The notes under the pieces: model-generated
Databases searched by the model: none
What the model was told of the DNA's origin: nothing
The model's input: the letters and a program-made list of their open reading frames with translations, nothing else
Part shown: positions 26,042 to 34,814 of the stretch, piece by piece
Numbering within the stretch: position 1 is the first letter of the stretch
Layout: every line of letters begins with the position of its first letter
Program-made: the position numbers and the translations under genes
Source: Clostridia bacterium
Lineage (GTDB): Bacteria; Bacillota; Clostridia; TANB77; CAG-508
Length of the DNA stretch: 47,341 nt
NCBI GenBank assembly: GCA_022794615.1
Contig: JAAWFD010000033.1
Span: 1 to 47,341, forward strand
Direction of reading: 5' to 3'

Positions 26042-26967
26042 TGGAAGAATTAAACAATATAGATAATAGTTTACTAAGCGAAATTTCAGACATAGAAAAA
26101 ATACTAGATGGAGCATATAATATACGCAAAAATGGAAAAGGAATACAAAGAAAATCAAGTAAAAACATAGAAATAAAGCCAAAAGAAGATGGAACAGGAA
26201 TAGATATAATAGTTAAAGAAAACACAAAATTTGAATTTGTACATATACCAGTAATAATAACAGAAAGTGGAATAAAGGATATTGTATATAATGATTTTTA
26301 TATAGGTAAAAATTCAAAAGTAATAATTGTAGCTGGATGTGGAATACACAATGACCATCATAAAGATTCTGAACATAACGGAATACATAGATTTTATCTA
26401 GAAGAAGGGGCAAATGTTAAATATATAGAAAAGCATTATGGTGAAGGAGATGGTGAAGGAAAAAGAATATTAAATCCAGTAACAGAAGTATATTTAAAAG
26501 AAGGAAGTTCATTAGAGATGGAAACTGCACAAATAAAAGGTGTAGACTCTACAATAAGAACAACAAAGGGAGAATTACAATCAAACACAAACTTAGTAAT
26601 AACAGAAAAAATAATGACACATGGTAGCCAAACAGCAAAAACTCTGTTTGAAGTAAATTTAAATGGAGAAAACGCAAGTACACATGTAAAATCAAGGTCA
26701 GTAGCAACAGAAAACTCTAATCAAGAATTTGCATCAAAAGTATATGGAAATTCAAAATGCTTTGGACATGTAGAATGTGATGCAATAATTAAAGATAAGG
26801 CAAAAGTACTAGCAATACCAGAAATATCAGCAAACAACATTGACGCTAATTTAATACATGAAGCAGCAATAGGAAAAATTGCAGGTGAACAACTTATAAA
26901 ATTAATGACATTAGGATTAAATGAAAAAGAAGCAGAAGAACAAATTATAAAAGGATTTTTAAAATAA
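26041..26967 (+). CDS. short SufB/SufD-family scaffold protein
   Basis: The partner of SufC in Fe-S cluster assembly. At 308 residues it is much shorter than SufB (about 470) but contains the beta-helix core and the C-terminal part (KSRSVATENSNQ, HVECDAI, ANLIHEAAIGKIAGEQL). The conserved Glu-His of the C-terminal helix region (IHEAAIG) is present. A lone SufC plus a single short SufB matches the minimal SUF arrangement known in anaerobic Firmicutes and archaea. A cysteine desulfurase lies 3.5 kb further on. Confidence 0.9.
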   Translation: MEELNNIDNSLLSEISDIEKILDGAYNIRKNGKGIQRKSSKNIEIKPKEDGTGIDIIVKENTKFEFVHIPVIITESGIKDIVYNDFYIGKNSKVIIVAGCGIHNDHHKDSEHNGIHRFYLEEGANVKYIEKHYGEGDGEGKRILNPVTEVYLKEGSSLEMETAQIKGVDSTIRTTKGELQSNTNLVITEKIMTHGSQTAKTLFEVNLNGENASTHVKSRSVATENSNQEFASKVYGNSKCFGHVECDAIIKDKAKVLAIPEISANNIDANLIHEAAIGKIAGEQLIKLMTLGLNEKEAEEQIIKGFLK

Positions 26968-26974
26968 CTTAGTT

Positions 26975-27012
26975 GAATAGTAATAAACTTAAAATGTATT
27001 ACTATTCTTTTT
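26975..27012 (+). terminator. terminator after the suf pair
   Basis: Perfect 11-bp inverted repeat GAATAGTAATA/TATTACTATTC followed by TTTTT. Confidence 0.85.
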
Positions 27013-27101
27013 ATGTTCTAATAATATAAAAATTGAATAAAATAATATTAATAGTAATTGTACTTTTATAGAAAAAGTACAATGTGTGTGAAGGGTTGAA
27101 C

Positions 27102-27209
27102 AATAATTTTATTATTTTTGAATCCATCCAGTTTATGTAAGCTTTCAATGCTTATAAATTTAAAGAAAGGAGAAGATGTCAGCTTTGAAAGCTAACATCC
27201 ACTGAGAAA
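27102..27209 (+). promoter_or_regulatory. conserved leader element, copy 1
   Basis: In order: an A/T block AATAATTTTATTATTTT (27102-27118), ATCCAGTT (27126-27133), a hairpin TAAGC/GCTTA (27138-27154), a strong ribosome site GAAAGGAG, and a hairpin GATGT-C-AGCT/AGCT-A-ACATC (27175-27199) covering the start of a nine-codon ORF. The same order, with near-identical sequence in the first block, precedes the unrelated gene at 40544. Here the inner insert between ATCCAGTT and its complement is missing. Confidence 0.6.
27176..27205 (+). CDS. leader mini-ORF MSALKANIH
   Basis: Nine codons with an excellent ribosome site (AAAGGAGAAG), stopping four bases before the ATG of the membrane-protein gene. 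The main gene has only TGAG upstream and probably depends on coupling to this stop. The second leader encodes the related peptide MLALRTNI. Start codon and first codons are buried in a hairpin. Confidence 0.5.
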   Translation: MSALKANIH

Positions 27210-27593
27210 ATGGAAAAAATAAAAAATAGTAGTATAATAAATATATTAAAGGGTGTACTTATATCAATAATACTAACATTAGTGTTTTTATTAATATTCT
27301 CAATAATACTAACAAATACAGATGTAAAAGAAAATACAATATCGCCAGTAATAATAGTAATAACAGCATTAAGCATAATAATAGGAAGTTCGATTGCAAA
27401 TATAAAAATAAGTAAAAATGGAATATTAAATGGAGCAATAATAGGGATAATATATTTAGCAATTATATATTTAACATCAAGTATAATAAATAACAGATTT
27501 GAATTAACAGGAGCATCAATTATAATGATAGTAGTAAGTATAATATGTGGAATATTAGGAGGAATAATTGGAGTAAATAAAAAGACAAAATAA
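27210..27593 (+). CDS. TIGR04086/YrzE-type membrane protein
   Basis: A 127-residue protein with four predicted transmembrane helices (about residues 12-32, 45-62, 74-90, 100-120), glycine-rich in the last one (CGILGGIIGV). Size and pattern match the TIGR04086 family of Firmicutes, which has no established function. It is controlled by the unusual leader described at 27102-27209 and is followed by a WG-repeat gene after 119 bases. Confidence 0.75.
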   Translation: MEKIKNSSIINILKGVLISIILTLVFLLIFSIILTNTDVKENTISPVIIVITALSIIIGSSIANIKISKNGILNGAIIGIIYLAIIYLTSSIINNRFELTGASIIMIVVSIICGILGGIIGVNKKTK

Positions 27594-27712
27594 AACTAAA
27601 TTACTACTTGAAAGAAATAATACAAAATGCTAAAATAAATACAACAAAAACTGATTTATAATATATAAAGATTAAAACAGAAAACAGTTTAAAACTAAAA
27701 AGAGGGGAATAT

Positions 27713-28684
27713 ATGAAAAAGATAATAGTAATTATAGCAATAATTGTAATAATAATAGGCATAATATCTTTAATAAAATCACAAGATAAAGATATTGAAG
27801 AAGTACTATCAAAATATGAGACAGTAGAAAACGATGGTTATGGAGAAAATGGTGGATATATAGTATCAAAAAGAACAGATGAAGGATACCGCTATGGCTA
27901 TGTAAACTATAAAGGAAAGCTAACATTAGATTTAGAATATAATATGATATATAGAATTCCACATCTAGGAACAAAGGACAAGGTATATTTAATAGTATCA
28001 AAAGATGGCAGATATGGAATAAATTTAAACGACAAAAAGATTATAAATTATGAATATCAATATATAGATTATAATAGTAATAATGAAACATTTGTATTAA
28101 ATAAGAATAATAAATATGGTGTAAAGAATTTAAAAGGGGAAACAATAATAAATATTGAAAAAGATTATATAGAATCGAAGGGATTATATATATATATAAC
28201 AGATAATGAAAGAAATTATGTATGTGATAGTAATGGAAACGAAGTACAGGTAAACTTTAATGATATAATAAATAAAACAGAAAATGAAAAATATTACATA
28301 AAAAATACATATAAAGATGAAGATTACAAATATCAAATTTCTGATATACACGGAAAACCAATAATAGAAACAGAATACAGTTATTTACAATATGCATTTG
28401 ATGATTATTTTATAGCAGGAAATGAAGATGGAAAACAAGGTTTAATAAACGGAAAAGGAGAAACTTTAATAAACTTTAATTATACATTAGTACAAAAAGT
28501 ACGAAATACAAACATAATAAGAACATTAAATATAGACACAAATGAAACAGAAATATATTCCGCAGAATTAGAAAAAGTATGTAGCATGAAAAATGCAACT
28601 ATAGAAAACAAAGAAGGAGAATTAATAGTATATAATAAAGACAATGAAATTAAATTAGACTTAAATGGAAACATAAAAAATTAA
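27713..28684 (+). CDS. membrane-anchored WG-repeat-like protein
   Basis: A 323-residue protein with one N-terminal membrane helix (IIVIIAIIVIIIGIISLI) and an outward beta-rich domain. Repeats of about 35-45 residues carry YGYVNYKGK, YGINLNDKK, YGVKNLKGE and QGLINGKGE, which match the degenerate WG (KWG) repeat where Tyr-Gly or Gln-Gly replaces Trp-Gly. WG repeats are thought to mediate surface protein interactions; no enzyme is implied. A larger relative is at 37183. AGAGGGGAATAT precedes the ATG. Confidence 0.8.
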   Translation: MKKIIVIIAIIVIIIGIISLIKSQDKDIEEVLSKYETVENDGYGENGGYIVSKRTDEGYRYGYVNYKGKLTLDLEYNMIYRIPHLGTKDKVYLIVSKDGRYGINLNDKKIINYEYQYIDYNSNNETFVLNKNNKYGVKNLKGETIINIEKDYIESKGLYIYITDNERNYVCDSNGNEVQVNFNDIINKTENEKYYIKNTYKDEDYKYQISDIHGKPIIETEYSYLQYAFDDYFIAGNEDGKQGLINGKGETLINFNYTLVQKVRNTNIIRTLNIDTNETEIYSAELEKVCSMKNATIENKEGELIVYNKDNEIKLDLNGNIKN

Positions 28685-28827
28685 AATTATTACTTGACAT
28701 AATTGTATTATACAGAAAAGCATAGCTTTTTTAGAATAAATAAAATTAAAAATAATAAAAATGTAACCTAATCTCGTTTAAATACATAATAATTAGTAAA
28801 TAATAAAACTAAATGTAGGAGGAAAAA

Positions 28828-29676
28828 ATGAGATTAGGTTTAGTTTTGTCTGGAGGAGGAATTAGAGGAATAGCACATGCAGGGGTATTAAAAGCACTAG
28901 AAGAACATGATATAAAAGTAGATATAATAGGAGGAACAAGTTCAGGTAGTTTAGTTGCTTCTTTATATGCTATGGGCTATTCTCCATATTATATATATAC
29001 ATTATTTGATATGTATTCAAAAGATATAGTTAATATAAATAGTACACCAATATTAAATGGAATTGGCAATTTTGTAATGAGTAAAAAAGTAAAATTATCT
29101 GGACTAAAAACAGGGGAAAATATAGAAAAAATATTTGATGAAATGGCTAATAGAAAAGGAATAAAAAAAATAAGTGATATTAAAATGCCCATAGCTATAC
29201 CAAGTGTAGATGTATCTGATTCAGAAGAATACATCTTTTCAAATCTTATTCCAAAAGGCAGTAAAAATTATATAACGAATATAAGTGTTGGAAAAGCAGT
29301 TAGAGCAAGTAGTAGTTTTCCAGTGGTTTTTTCTCCTTGTCAATTCGAAAAACACAAATTTTTAGATGGTGGAACTTTAAACAATACCCCAGTTAAACCA
29401 GTAAAAGAATTAGGGGCTGATAAAATTATAGCAGTCAATTTTTCAGCGGATGAAATAGATGATAAAAGTGATATTATGGATATTGTAATGAAAACTATAG
29501 ATATTATGGGAAATAAGATTTCAGAGAGTGGTTTAAAAGAAGCAGATTATATATTAACAGTTCCAAGTGACAAAACAGGATTATTAGATATAAAAAAAAT
29601 TAAGAAATGTTATAATTTTGGATATCAGGCAGTACAAGACAATATAGATAATATTTTAAATATTTTGAAGAGGTAA
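28828..29676 (+). CDS. patatin-like phospholipase (RssA/YlbK type)
   Basis: A serine-aspartate acyl hydrolase. The oxyanion-hole stretch SGGGIRGIAHAGVL, the nucleophile serine in GGTSSGSL (G-x-S-x-G) and the catalytic Asp in FLDGGTLNN are all present. Length 282 residues fits the bacterial small patatin group. Likely acts on membrane lipids; substrate unknown. TAGGAGGAAAAA precedes the ATG. Confidence 0.93.
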   Translation: MRLGLVLSGGGIRGIAHAGVLKALEEHDIKVDIIGGTSSGSLVASLYAMGYSPYYIYTLFDMYSKDIVNINSTPILNGIGNFVMSKKVKLSGLKTGENIEKIFDEMANRKGIKKISDIKMPIAIPSVDVSDSEEYIFSNLIPKGSKNYITNISVGKAVRASSSFPVVFSPCQFEKHKFLDGGTLNNTPVKPVKELGADKIIAVNFSADEIDDKSDIMDIVMKTIDIMGNKISESGLKEADYILTVPSDKTGLLDIKKIKKCYNFGYQAVQDNIDNILNILKR

Positions 29677-29743
29677 GATATTTGTGAATACCTTAAAAAC
29701 ACTTTTAATTTATTATAAAATTTTCTCAAAAAGGAGAAAATGA

Positions 29744-29950
29744 ATGGTAATTATAAATGTAGAAGAATTATTAAAAAAGCAAGGAAAATCAAAATATTGG
29801 TTATGTCAAAAGATGGATATCACAAATAGAAATTTAAATCAAATAATAAATAGAAAAACTAAATCAATATCATTCAGATATATAGAAGAATTTTGCAAGT
29901 ATTTAGAATGTACTCCAGCTGAACTTATTACAATAGAAAAAGAAAAATAA
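29744..29950 (+). CDS. small Cro/C1-type helix-turn-helix regulator
   Basis: A 68-residue one-domain DNA-binding protein of the XRE (Cro/CI) type. Helix-turn-helix: KSKYWLCQKMDITNRNLNQI, followed by the usual YIEEFCKYLECTPAEL. Resembles the short YozG-like regulators. AAAAAGGAGAAAATGA precedes the start. It lies 67 bases after patatin and faces the minus-strand gene at 30034 tail to tail; target unknown. Confidence 0.9.
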   Translation: MVIINVEELLKKQGKSKYWLCQKMDITNRNLNQIINRKTKSISFRYIEEFCKYLECTPAELITIEKEK

Positions 29951-29975
29951 AATTCAGTAGTACTTAGACAAGAAA

Positions 29976-30015
29976 AACCTGTTGAAATCACATAATAAAG
30001 GTGAAACAACAGGTT
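29976..30015 (-). terminator. terminator between the HTH gene and the minus-strand gene
   Basis: AACCTGTTG/CAACAGGTT (9 bp). The T run is on the minus strand, so it mainly ends the gene at 30034-30300. Confidence 0.7.
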
Positions 30016-30033
30016 ATCTTGTGATATATAAAT

Positions 30034-30300
30034 TTATACTTGTAATTCAACTTCCAAATTGTCGAAAATCAATGTAATTTTAAATCCACTTTTATCAATT
30101 ATTATTTTATTTGTTTTAAATAAATCAATAATAAAATCTTTCTCACTATTACTTCCTAAAATTATTCGTTTGGAATTAGCTATAATCTTTACTTCATCAA
30201 TCGAAAAGTTCATAGATATGATACCATTAGTACTAATGTAGACTTTTTGGCAGTCAAAATTTTTAAAAAGAATATTTTTTAATTTTAAAATATTTAGCAT
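30034..30300 (-). CDS. hypothetical protein, 88 residues
   Basis: I do not recognise a family. The sequence alternates hydrophobic and polar residues (VYISTNGIISMNFSIDEVKI, FKITLIFDNLEVELQV), suggesting a small beta-rich fold without membrane helix or signal peptide. A faint resemblance to YabP/YqfC-type small proteins is too weak to name it. The ATG at 30300 has GAGGTG six bases upstream; a GTG at 30309 overlaps that site. It has its own terminator. Confidence 0.55.
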   Translation of the reverse strand: MLNILKLKNILFKNFDCQKVYISTNGIISMNFSIDEVKIIANSKRIILGSNSEKDFIIDLFKTNKIIIDKSGFKITLIFDNLEVELQV

Positions 30301-30524
30301 AAAGTTCACCTCAACTTTCCGAAAGATTGAAAGAAAAAATTAAAGTTCCCCAAAATGGAATAAATGTAAAATTTGAAACTAATTTGTAGATATTATATAG
30401 TAACTACGATTATAAATCAATACTAAAAAATAAATATTTAAAAATTTTCTGAATATAATTACATAAGAAAAATTGATTAATGTATTGAAATAAACTTAAA
30501 AAAACATATAATGGAGGGATTTTT

Positions 30525-31664
30525 TTGAAGATAAGATATTTTGATAATGCAGCAACTACTAAAGTAAAAGAACAAGTATTAATAGAAATGTTTCCATATT
30601 TTATGGAATCATATGGAAACCCATCATCAATGTATAGTTTAGGGAGAAGAAATAAAAGAGCAATTGAAGATGCAAGGCATAAAGTTGCAAATTTAATAGG
30701 ATGTAATCAACATGAGATATATTTTACATCAGGAGGATCAGAAAGCGATAATATGGCAGTAAAGGGATTTGCCTATGCAAATAAAAATAAAGGTAATCAT
30801 ATAATTACTTCAAAAATAGAGCATCATGCTGTTTTAGAGACATGCGAAAATTTAGAAAAGCAAGGATTTGAAGTAACATATTTAAATGTAGACAAAGATG
30901 GAAAGGTAGATTTAGAACAGCTTGTTAATAGCATTACAGATAGAACAATTTTAATAAGTATAATGTTTGCAAATAATGAAATTGGAACAATACAACCTAT
31001 AGAGGAAATTTCTAAAATTGCAAAAAGTAGAAATATTACATTTCATACAGATGCAGTTCAAGCTGTTGGAAATATAGAAATAAATGTTAAAAAATTAGAT
31101 ATTGATATGCTGTCATTATCTTCTCATAAGATATATGGTCCTAAAGGAATAGGTGCTCTATATGTCAGGGAGGGTATACATTTAGATAAGTTTATTAATG
31201 GTGGACATCAAGAAAAAAATTTAAGAGCAGGCACAGAAAATGTATCAGGAATGATAGGACTAGGTGAAGCATGTCAAATCGCAAATAAAGAGTTGAAAAA
31301 TCATATAAATCATTTGCAAGAACTAAGAGATTATTATATTGGTAAATTAAAAGAAAAAGTAGAAGATATAAAAATTAATGGCTCTTTATCAAATAGGCTA
31401 CCAGGAAATGCTAATGTTTCTTTTAAGGATATTGATGCATCTACCATGTTAATTAAACTAGATGAATTGGGAATATGTGCTTCTGCTGGATCGGCATGCA
31501 ATACTGGTGCTACTGAGCCATCACATGTTCTTACAGCTATTGGTTTAGAGCCAAGTTATTCTAATGGTGCATTGAGAATAACTTTTGGTGATGATAATAC
31601 TTTAGAAGATGTAGATTATCTAATTAATTGCATAATGGATATTAAAATGAATATGGAAAGCTAA
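30525..31664 (+). CDS. cysteine desulfurase (NifS/IscS family)
   Basis: A PLP enzyme that takes sulfur from cysteine as a persulfide for Fe-S clusters or tRNA thiolation. Motifs: FDNAATTK at the start, HHAVLE, the PLP lysine in SSHKIYGPKGIGALYV and the active cysteine in SAGSACNTGATEPSHVL. Length 379 residues. The long-loop Cys context belongs to the NifS/IscS class rather than SufS. The TTG start has GGAGGG seven bases upstream. It probably supplies sulfur to the SufB/SufC pair at 25.3-27.0 kb. Confidence 0.95.
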   Translation: MKIRYFDNAATTKVKEQVLIEMFPYFMESYGNPSSMYSLGRRNKRAIEDARHKVANLIGCNQHEIYFTSGGSESDNMAVKGFAYANKNKGNHIITSKIEHHAVLETCENLEKQGFEVTYLNVDKDGKVDLEQLVNSITDRTILISIMFANNEIGTIQPIEEISKIAKSRNITFHTDAVQAVGNIEINVKKLDIDMLSLSSHKIYGPKGIGALYVREGIHLDKFINGGHQEKNLRAGTENVSGMIGLGEACQIANKELKNHINHLQELRDYYIGKLKEKVEDIKINGSLSNRLPGNANVSFKDIDASTMLIKLDELGICASAGSACNTGATEPSHVLTAIGLEPSYSNGALRITFGDDNTLEDVDYLINCIMDIKMNMES

Positions 31665-31748
31665 AGTGTTAATAATATCCAAATTTTTTGAAAAAGGGCA
31701 ATTGCAAAATAAGATTTTTTGAAAAATATAAATTTTTGAAAAAAAGTA

Positions 31749-31777
31749 TTGACTTTTTTCTAATAAACATTTATAAT
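31749..31777 (+). promoter_or_regulatory. promoter of the tandem tRNA-Gly genes
   Basis: -35 TTGACT (31749-31754), 17-bp spacer, -10 TATAAT (31772-31777), 22 bases before the first tRNA. Confidence 0.8.
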
Positions 31778-31798
31778 CTATACTTGTCAGGAAGAAAT

Positions 31799-31872
31799 GC
31801 AGGTGTAGTTCAATGGTAGAACCCCAGCCTTCCAAGCTGGCTACGTGGGTTCGATTCCCACTACCTGCTCCA
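31799..31872 (+). tRNA. tRNA-Gly (UCC), copy 1
   Basis: Standard cloverleaf, acceptor GCAGGTG/TACCTGC, anticodon stem CCAGC/GCTGG, loop CTTCCAA (anticodon TCC, A37), T loop TTCGATT, CCA encoded. A normal reader of GGA/GGG, which leaves the divergent tRNA at 428-501 free for another task. Confidence 0.97.
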
Positions 31873-31893
31873 ATCACTTTCTGACAACTATAT

Positions 31894-31967
31894 GCAGGTG
31901 TAGTTCAATGGTAGAACCCTAGCCTTCCAAGCTAGCTACGTGGGTTCGATTCCCACTACCTGCTCCA
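31894..31967 (+). tRNA. tRNA-Gly (UCC), copy 2
   Basis: Identical to copy 1 except for a compensated pair in the anticodon stem: C-G has become T-A (CTAGC/GCTAG). It lies 21 bases after copy 1 on the same transcript. The mobile-element remnant begins just downstream, as expected for an island using a tRNA 3' end as its integration site. Confidence 0.97.
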
Positions 31968-31974
31968 ACGACGT

Positions 31975-32036
31975 ATCTGTTCGAACTAAATTGAACAGAT
32001 AGATACAAATATCATTCTGAAAAGGATGGTATTTTT
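31975..32036 (+). terminator. hairpins ending the tRNA-Gly transcript
   Basis: TATCTGTTC/GAACAGATA (9 bp, 31975-32002) and then ATCATTC/GGATGGT followed by ATTTTTC. Confidence 0.6.
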
Positions 32037-32073
32037 CTTGCTTCAAAAAAAGTTATTGCCTCGTAGAGCCCAA

Positions 32074-32098
32074 AAGTTATGATGGCATGTCATAACTT
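32074..32098 (+). other. inverted repeat before the relaxase remnant, possible oriT
   Basis: A perfect 9-bp inverted repeat, AAGTTATGA/TCATAACTT with a seven-base loop, directly upstream of the MobV-type gene. MobV relaxases nick beside such a hairpin just before their own gene. The nick sequence is not recognisable. Confidence 0.4.
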
Positions 32099-32115
32099 AT
32101 AGGGGGTTAGGAATA

Positions 32116-33327
32116 TTGACTAAAGTCAAATTCCTATGCAAAGTTAAAAAAGTTGCAAAAAACAATCCATCTGGAGAAACATCATTTGCAAACAATGGAA
32201 TACAAAACGCAACACAGTTATCAAAAGTGAATAAACACAATTTAAGAGATTATGATAATAATAAAGATAATATTTATATTTTATATGGAACAGATAACTT
32301 ATATCAAGATGTTCAAGAACTATATTTACAAGAATTTGAAGAGGCAAGGCTAGAATATAATAATAAGCAAACTCGTGAAGATAGAAAAATTGATAACTAT
32401 TTTAAGCATATATCACAAGATAAACAAAAAGATTGGCTTGCGAACTAATAATTGAACTTGGAGATATGGACTTCTGGAATAATAAAAATTTAGATTATAG
32501 GATGAATATGAGATATGTTTACAAAGAACAAGTATTAGACTTAATGAGAATTGTACCAGAATTTAAAGTTGCAAATGCAGTAATACATTTTGATGAACTA
32601 TCTCCACATTTACATTTAGTTGGTGTTCCTGTAAAAGAGGGTTATAAGAAAGGTATGAAAAAGCAACCAGCAAAATCAAAAGTATTTACGAAAGAATCGT
32701 TACAACGAATACAAGATGAAATGAGAGCTTGTTGTATTAGGTCATATAATAGAATTTATGAAAAAAATGCTATCTTAAAACAAAAGCAATTAGGAAGAAA
32801 TCAAGATATAAATGTAAATGATATGACAAATTATAGAGAAATGAAGAAACAACGTGAGCAAAACTCTAAAAGATTATCACAAGCAACTAATAAAGCAATT
32901 AATCTTGATAATAGCACTAAAAAAGTAAATGATATATTAAATGAATTAAAGCCTTCTAAACTTAATAAAAATAATATGGTTATTTCAAACGAGAATGTCC
33001 AAGAAATTAAAAAACTAACCGAAGAGATAAAAAGAATGGTCTACTAAAGATAAGATTATAAATAAATTACGAACTGAAAAAGAAAGTTTAAAAGAGCAAT
33101 TACAGAATTTTAAAGACTTTTTGAGTAGTATTATGAGCCATTTTCACAAAAGAATTTGCTATGACAAAGATAATAACTATAAGATTGTTAGTGATGACCT
33201 ATATAAAAATGGCATATTCGACAACAACGATAATGAAATTGCTAATAATATTGCTAGAAGAGTAACTATACCAGATGAAAACAAGCAAACAAAAAATAAA
33301 AAGAAAAATAATGATACTAGATTTTAA
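32116..33327 (+). pseudogene. MobV-family relaxase (Mob_Pre), broken by two frameshifts
   Basis: Remains of a plasmid-mobilisation relaxase. The first segment (32116-32448) is the N-terminal part, KHNLRDYDNN and EFEEARLEYN. The second (from about 32430) has the metal motif HFDELSPHLHL (H-x-D-E-x-x-P-H-x-H). The third (up to 33327) is the coiled-coil tail. Shifts lie near 32425-32435 (equivalent to -1) and near 33035-33045 (+1), neither at CGGA. With two shifts in different directions this is a decayed gene, not recoding. It marks an integrated mobilizable plasmid-like element beside the tRNA-Gly genes. Confidence 0.9.
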
Positions 33328-33344
33328 AAGGAGAAAAAGTAGAT

Positions 33345-33638
33345 ATGGAAAATGAAAAAGTAAAATATTTAGTAGATATGATAAATGATATGGACTTAAC
33401 AAATAAATTAAGACTTGCAATATGTATGAGTGATAGTAGTTATACTGATTTAAAATATGATAAGCCTGAAATGTACGCAAAATTTGATAATATGTTAAAA
33501 GAAATTGATGAAGAATATAGAACTACCTTAATAAATTTTGCTAAATATCATCTTATAATGTTTGCAATGGCTAAAATTATGGAAATGACTAAAGAAGAAC
33601 AAAATCAAGTTGCACTATATTTATTTAATAATCTATAA
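33345..33638 (+). CDS. hypothetical 97-residue protein of the mobile island
   Basis: Not recognised. It is a helical, acidic protein (KYLVDMINDMDLTNKLRLAI at the start) without membrane segment or signal peptide. AAAGGAGAAAAAGTAGAT precedes the ATG and the gene follows the relaxase remnant by 17 bases, so it was probably part of the same mobile unit. Confidence 0.6.
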   Translation: MENEKVKYLVDMINDMDLTNKLRLAICMSDSSYTDLKYDKPEMYAKFDNMLKEIDEEYRTTLINFAKYHLIMFAMAKIMEMTKEEQNQVALYLFNNL

Positions 33639-33706
33639 AGATTGGGTAAATAAATACTTAAAAACAATAAATATAGTTTTATAGAGTTAAAATTTCTTTA
33701 TTTGTA

Positions 33707-33735
33707 TTGAGAATATCAATTTTTCATGCTACAAT
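33707..33735 (+). promoter_or_regulatory. promoter of the gene at 33832
   Basis: -35 TTGAGA (33707-33712), 17-bp spacer, -10 TACAAT (33730-33735). Confidence 0.55.
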
Positions 33736-33831
33736 ATTAACATAATTTGATTATCTTGCAAATTGCAAGTTTTATATATAGTAACTATTAACTCGCAAAC
33801 AGAATTGTTAAGGAGGTAAAAAAATGGCTGA

Positions 33832-34161
33832 ATGCGTCTTTATAATGCACGGCTACTTACAGCTGAAGAAATTAAGGAAAGATATCCACTTGAAGTCGAT
33901 TCTCGTATGGCTCGATTAACTCGAAAATTTGTGGAAAGAGGATATGATATTCTTTACGGAGAAAATCCAAATCTTACGTTGGCAGATGTGTTGTTCGGTA
34001 AGTCCTATGATTGGAATGCTGATATAATTAGGACAGTTGCATATTTATATAAAACAACTCCTGAGCAAATTGTTATAGGATGTTATACAGATATGTCAGC
34101 AACTAATGCAATTTATGCATCAGTAAGGTTAAGAAATTCATCGGATATCCCAATAATTTAA
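33832..34161 (+). CDS. hypothetical 109-residue protein, 5' end doubtful
   Basis: Not recognised. Codon use is less A/T-biased than in the neighbours (CGT, CGG, GTC, TAC), pointing to acquisition. The strongest ribosome site (AAGGAGG) serves an ATG at 33824 in a different frame, M-A-E-C..., which ends after about 30 codons; this frame starts at 33832, M-R-L-Y. A one- or two-base indel near the 5' end is likely, so it may be a damaged gene. It contains an in-frame CGG followed by C (33850) read as Arg. A terminator follows. Confidence 0.5.
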   Translation: MRLYNARLLTAEEIKERYPLEVDSRMARLTRKFVERGYDILYGENPNLTLADVLFGKSYDWNADIIRTVAYLYKTTPEQIVIGCYTDMSATNAIYASVRLRNSSDIPII

Positions 34162-34166
34162 GTCAG

Positions 34167-34216
34167 GAGCAAGTACTTTTTTGAGCTTAATAACTCTTTA
34201 AAGTACTTGTTTTTGC
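34167..34216 (+). terminator. terminator after the 33832 gene
   Basis: CAAGTACTTT/AAAGTACTTG (10 bp) followed by TTTTT. Confidence 0.8.
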
Positions 34217-34750
34217 AATCTTATAAAAATTTATGAATTAAGATTGGTTCAATTTTATAAATTGGATTTTTACTCAAAACACTTGAAAGTTTATAAACTT
34301 TGTGTTAAAGTAAAAACAATAAATTGATTGATATTTATATCAATCGTCAAGAGAAAAAAGTTGTAGATAACTACGACGTTCGCTCCAATAATTAAAATCG
34401 TCGCACTTTAGCGAAACATTAATAAATCAACTGTAGTGAAGTGAACTCAAATTGTTAGACAAAAAGTTTAACAAGGAGGGTTCATTTTAGTGTGTATGTA
34501 AATAGAATATTGAACTTTGCACTCATGGCTTTCTTAATTACTTATAAATACTGGACAAGTTTACTATATATTTTAAAATTTTCACACTTTCTAATAATCA
34601 GTTCACAATCCTATATGTAACTTGTTTTCGCCTGGCATCTTAGGAATTGTAAAATTCCCAAGAAGACAGCAATATTCTTGAATTGTTAATTAGAATACAC
34701 ATAATATATACCATGAATTGTGACGAAAGTTAAGAAATTTTGGCATTTTG
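34217..34750. other. gene-poor stretch of the island
   Basis: No intact gene. It contains a hairpin GATTGATAT/ATATCAATC (about 34325-34345) and a strong ribosome site AAGGAGGG (about 34471-34478) followed only by GTG-TGT-ATG-TAA, a start region whose gene has been lost or that encodes a three-residue peptide. The rest looks like decayed sequence. Confidence 0.4.
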
Positions 34751-34779
34751 TTGTAATATGTAGATTTTATTGTTATAAT
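34751..34779 (+). promoter_or_regulatory. promoter of the gene at 34815
   Basis: -35 TTGTAA (34751-34756), 17-bp spacer, -10 TATAAT (34774-34779). Confidence 0.6.
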
Positions 34780-34814
34780 TTGCATATAAAATAATGATGA
34801 GGAGGAAAAAATTT

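Noticed and set aside
32425..33045. Relaxase frameshifts as further recoding sites
   Set aside because: Neither shift is at CGGA, one is equivalent to -1 and the other +1, the in-frame A-run is not a canonical slippery heptamer, and surrounding genes are also broken, so decay is the better explanation.
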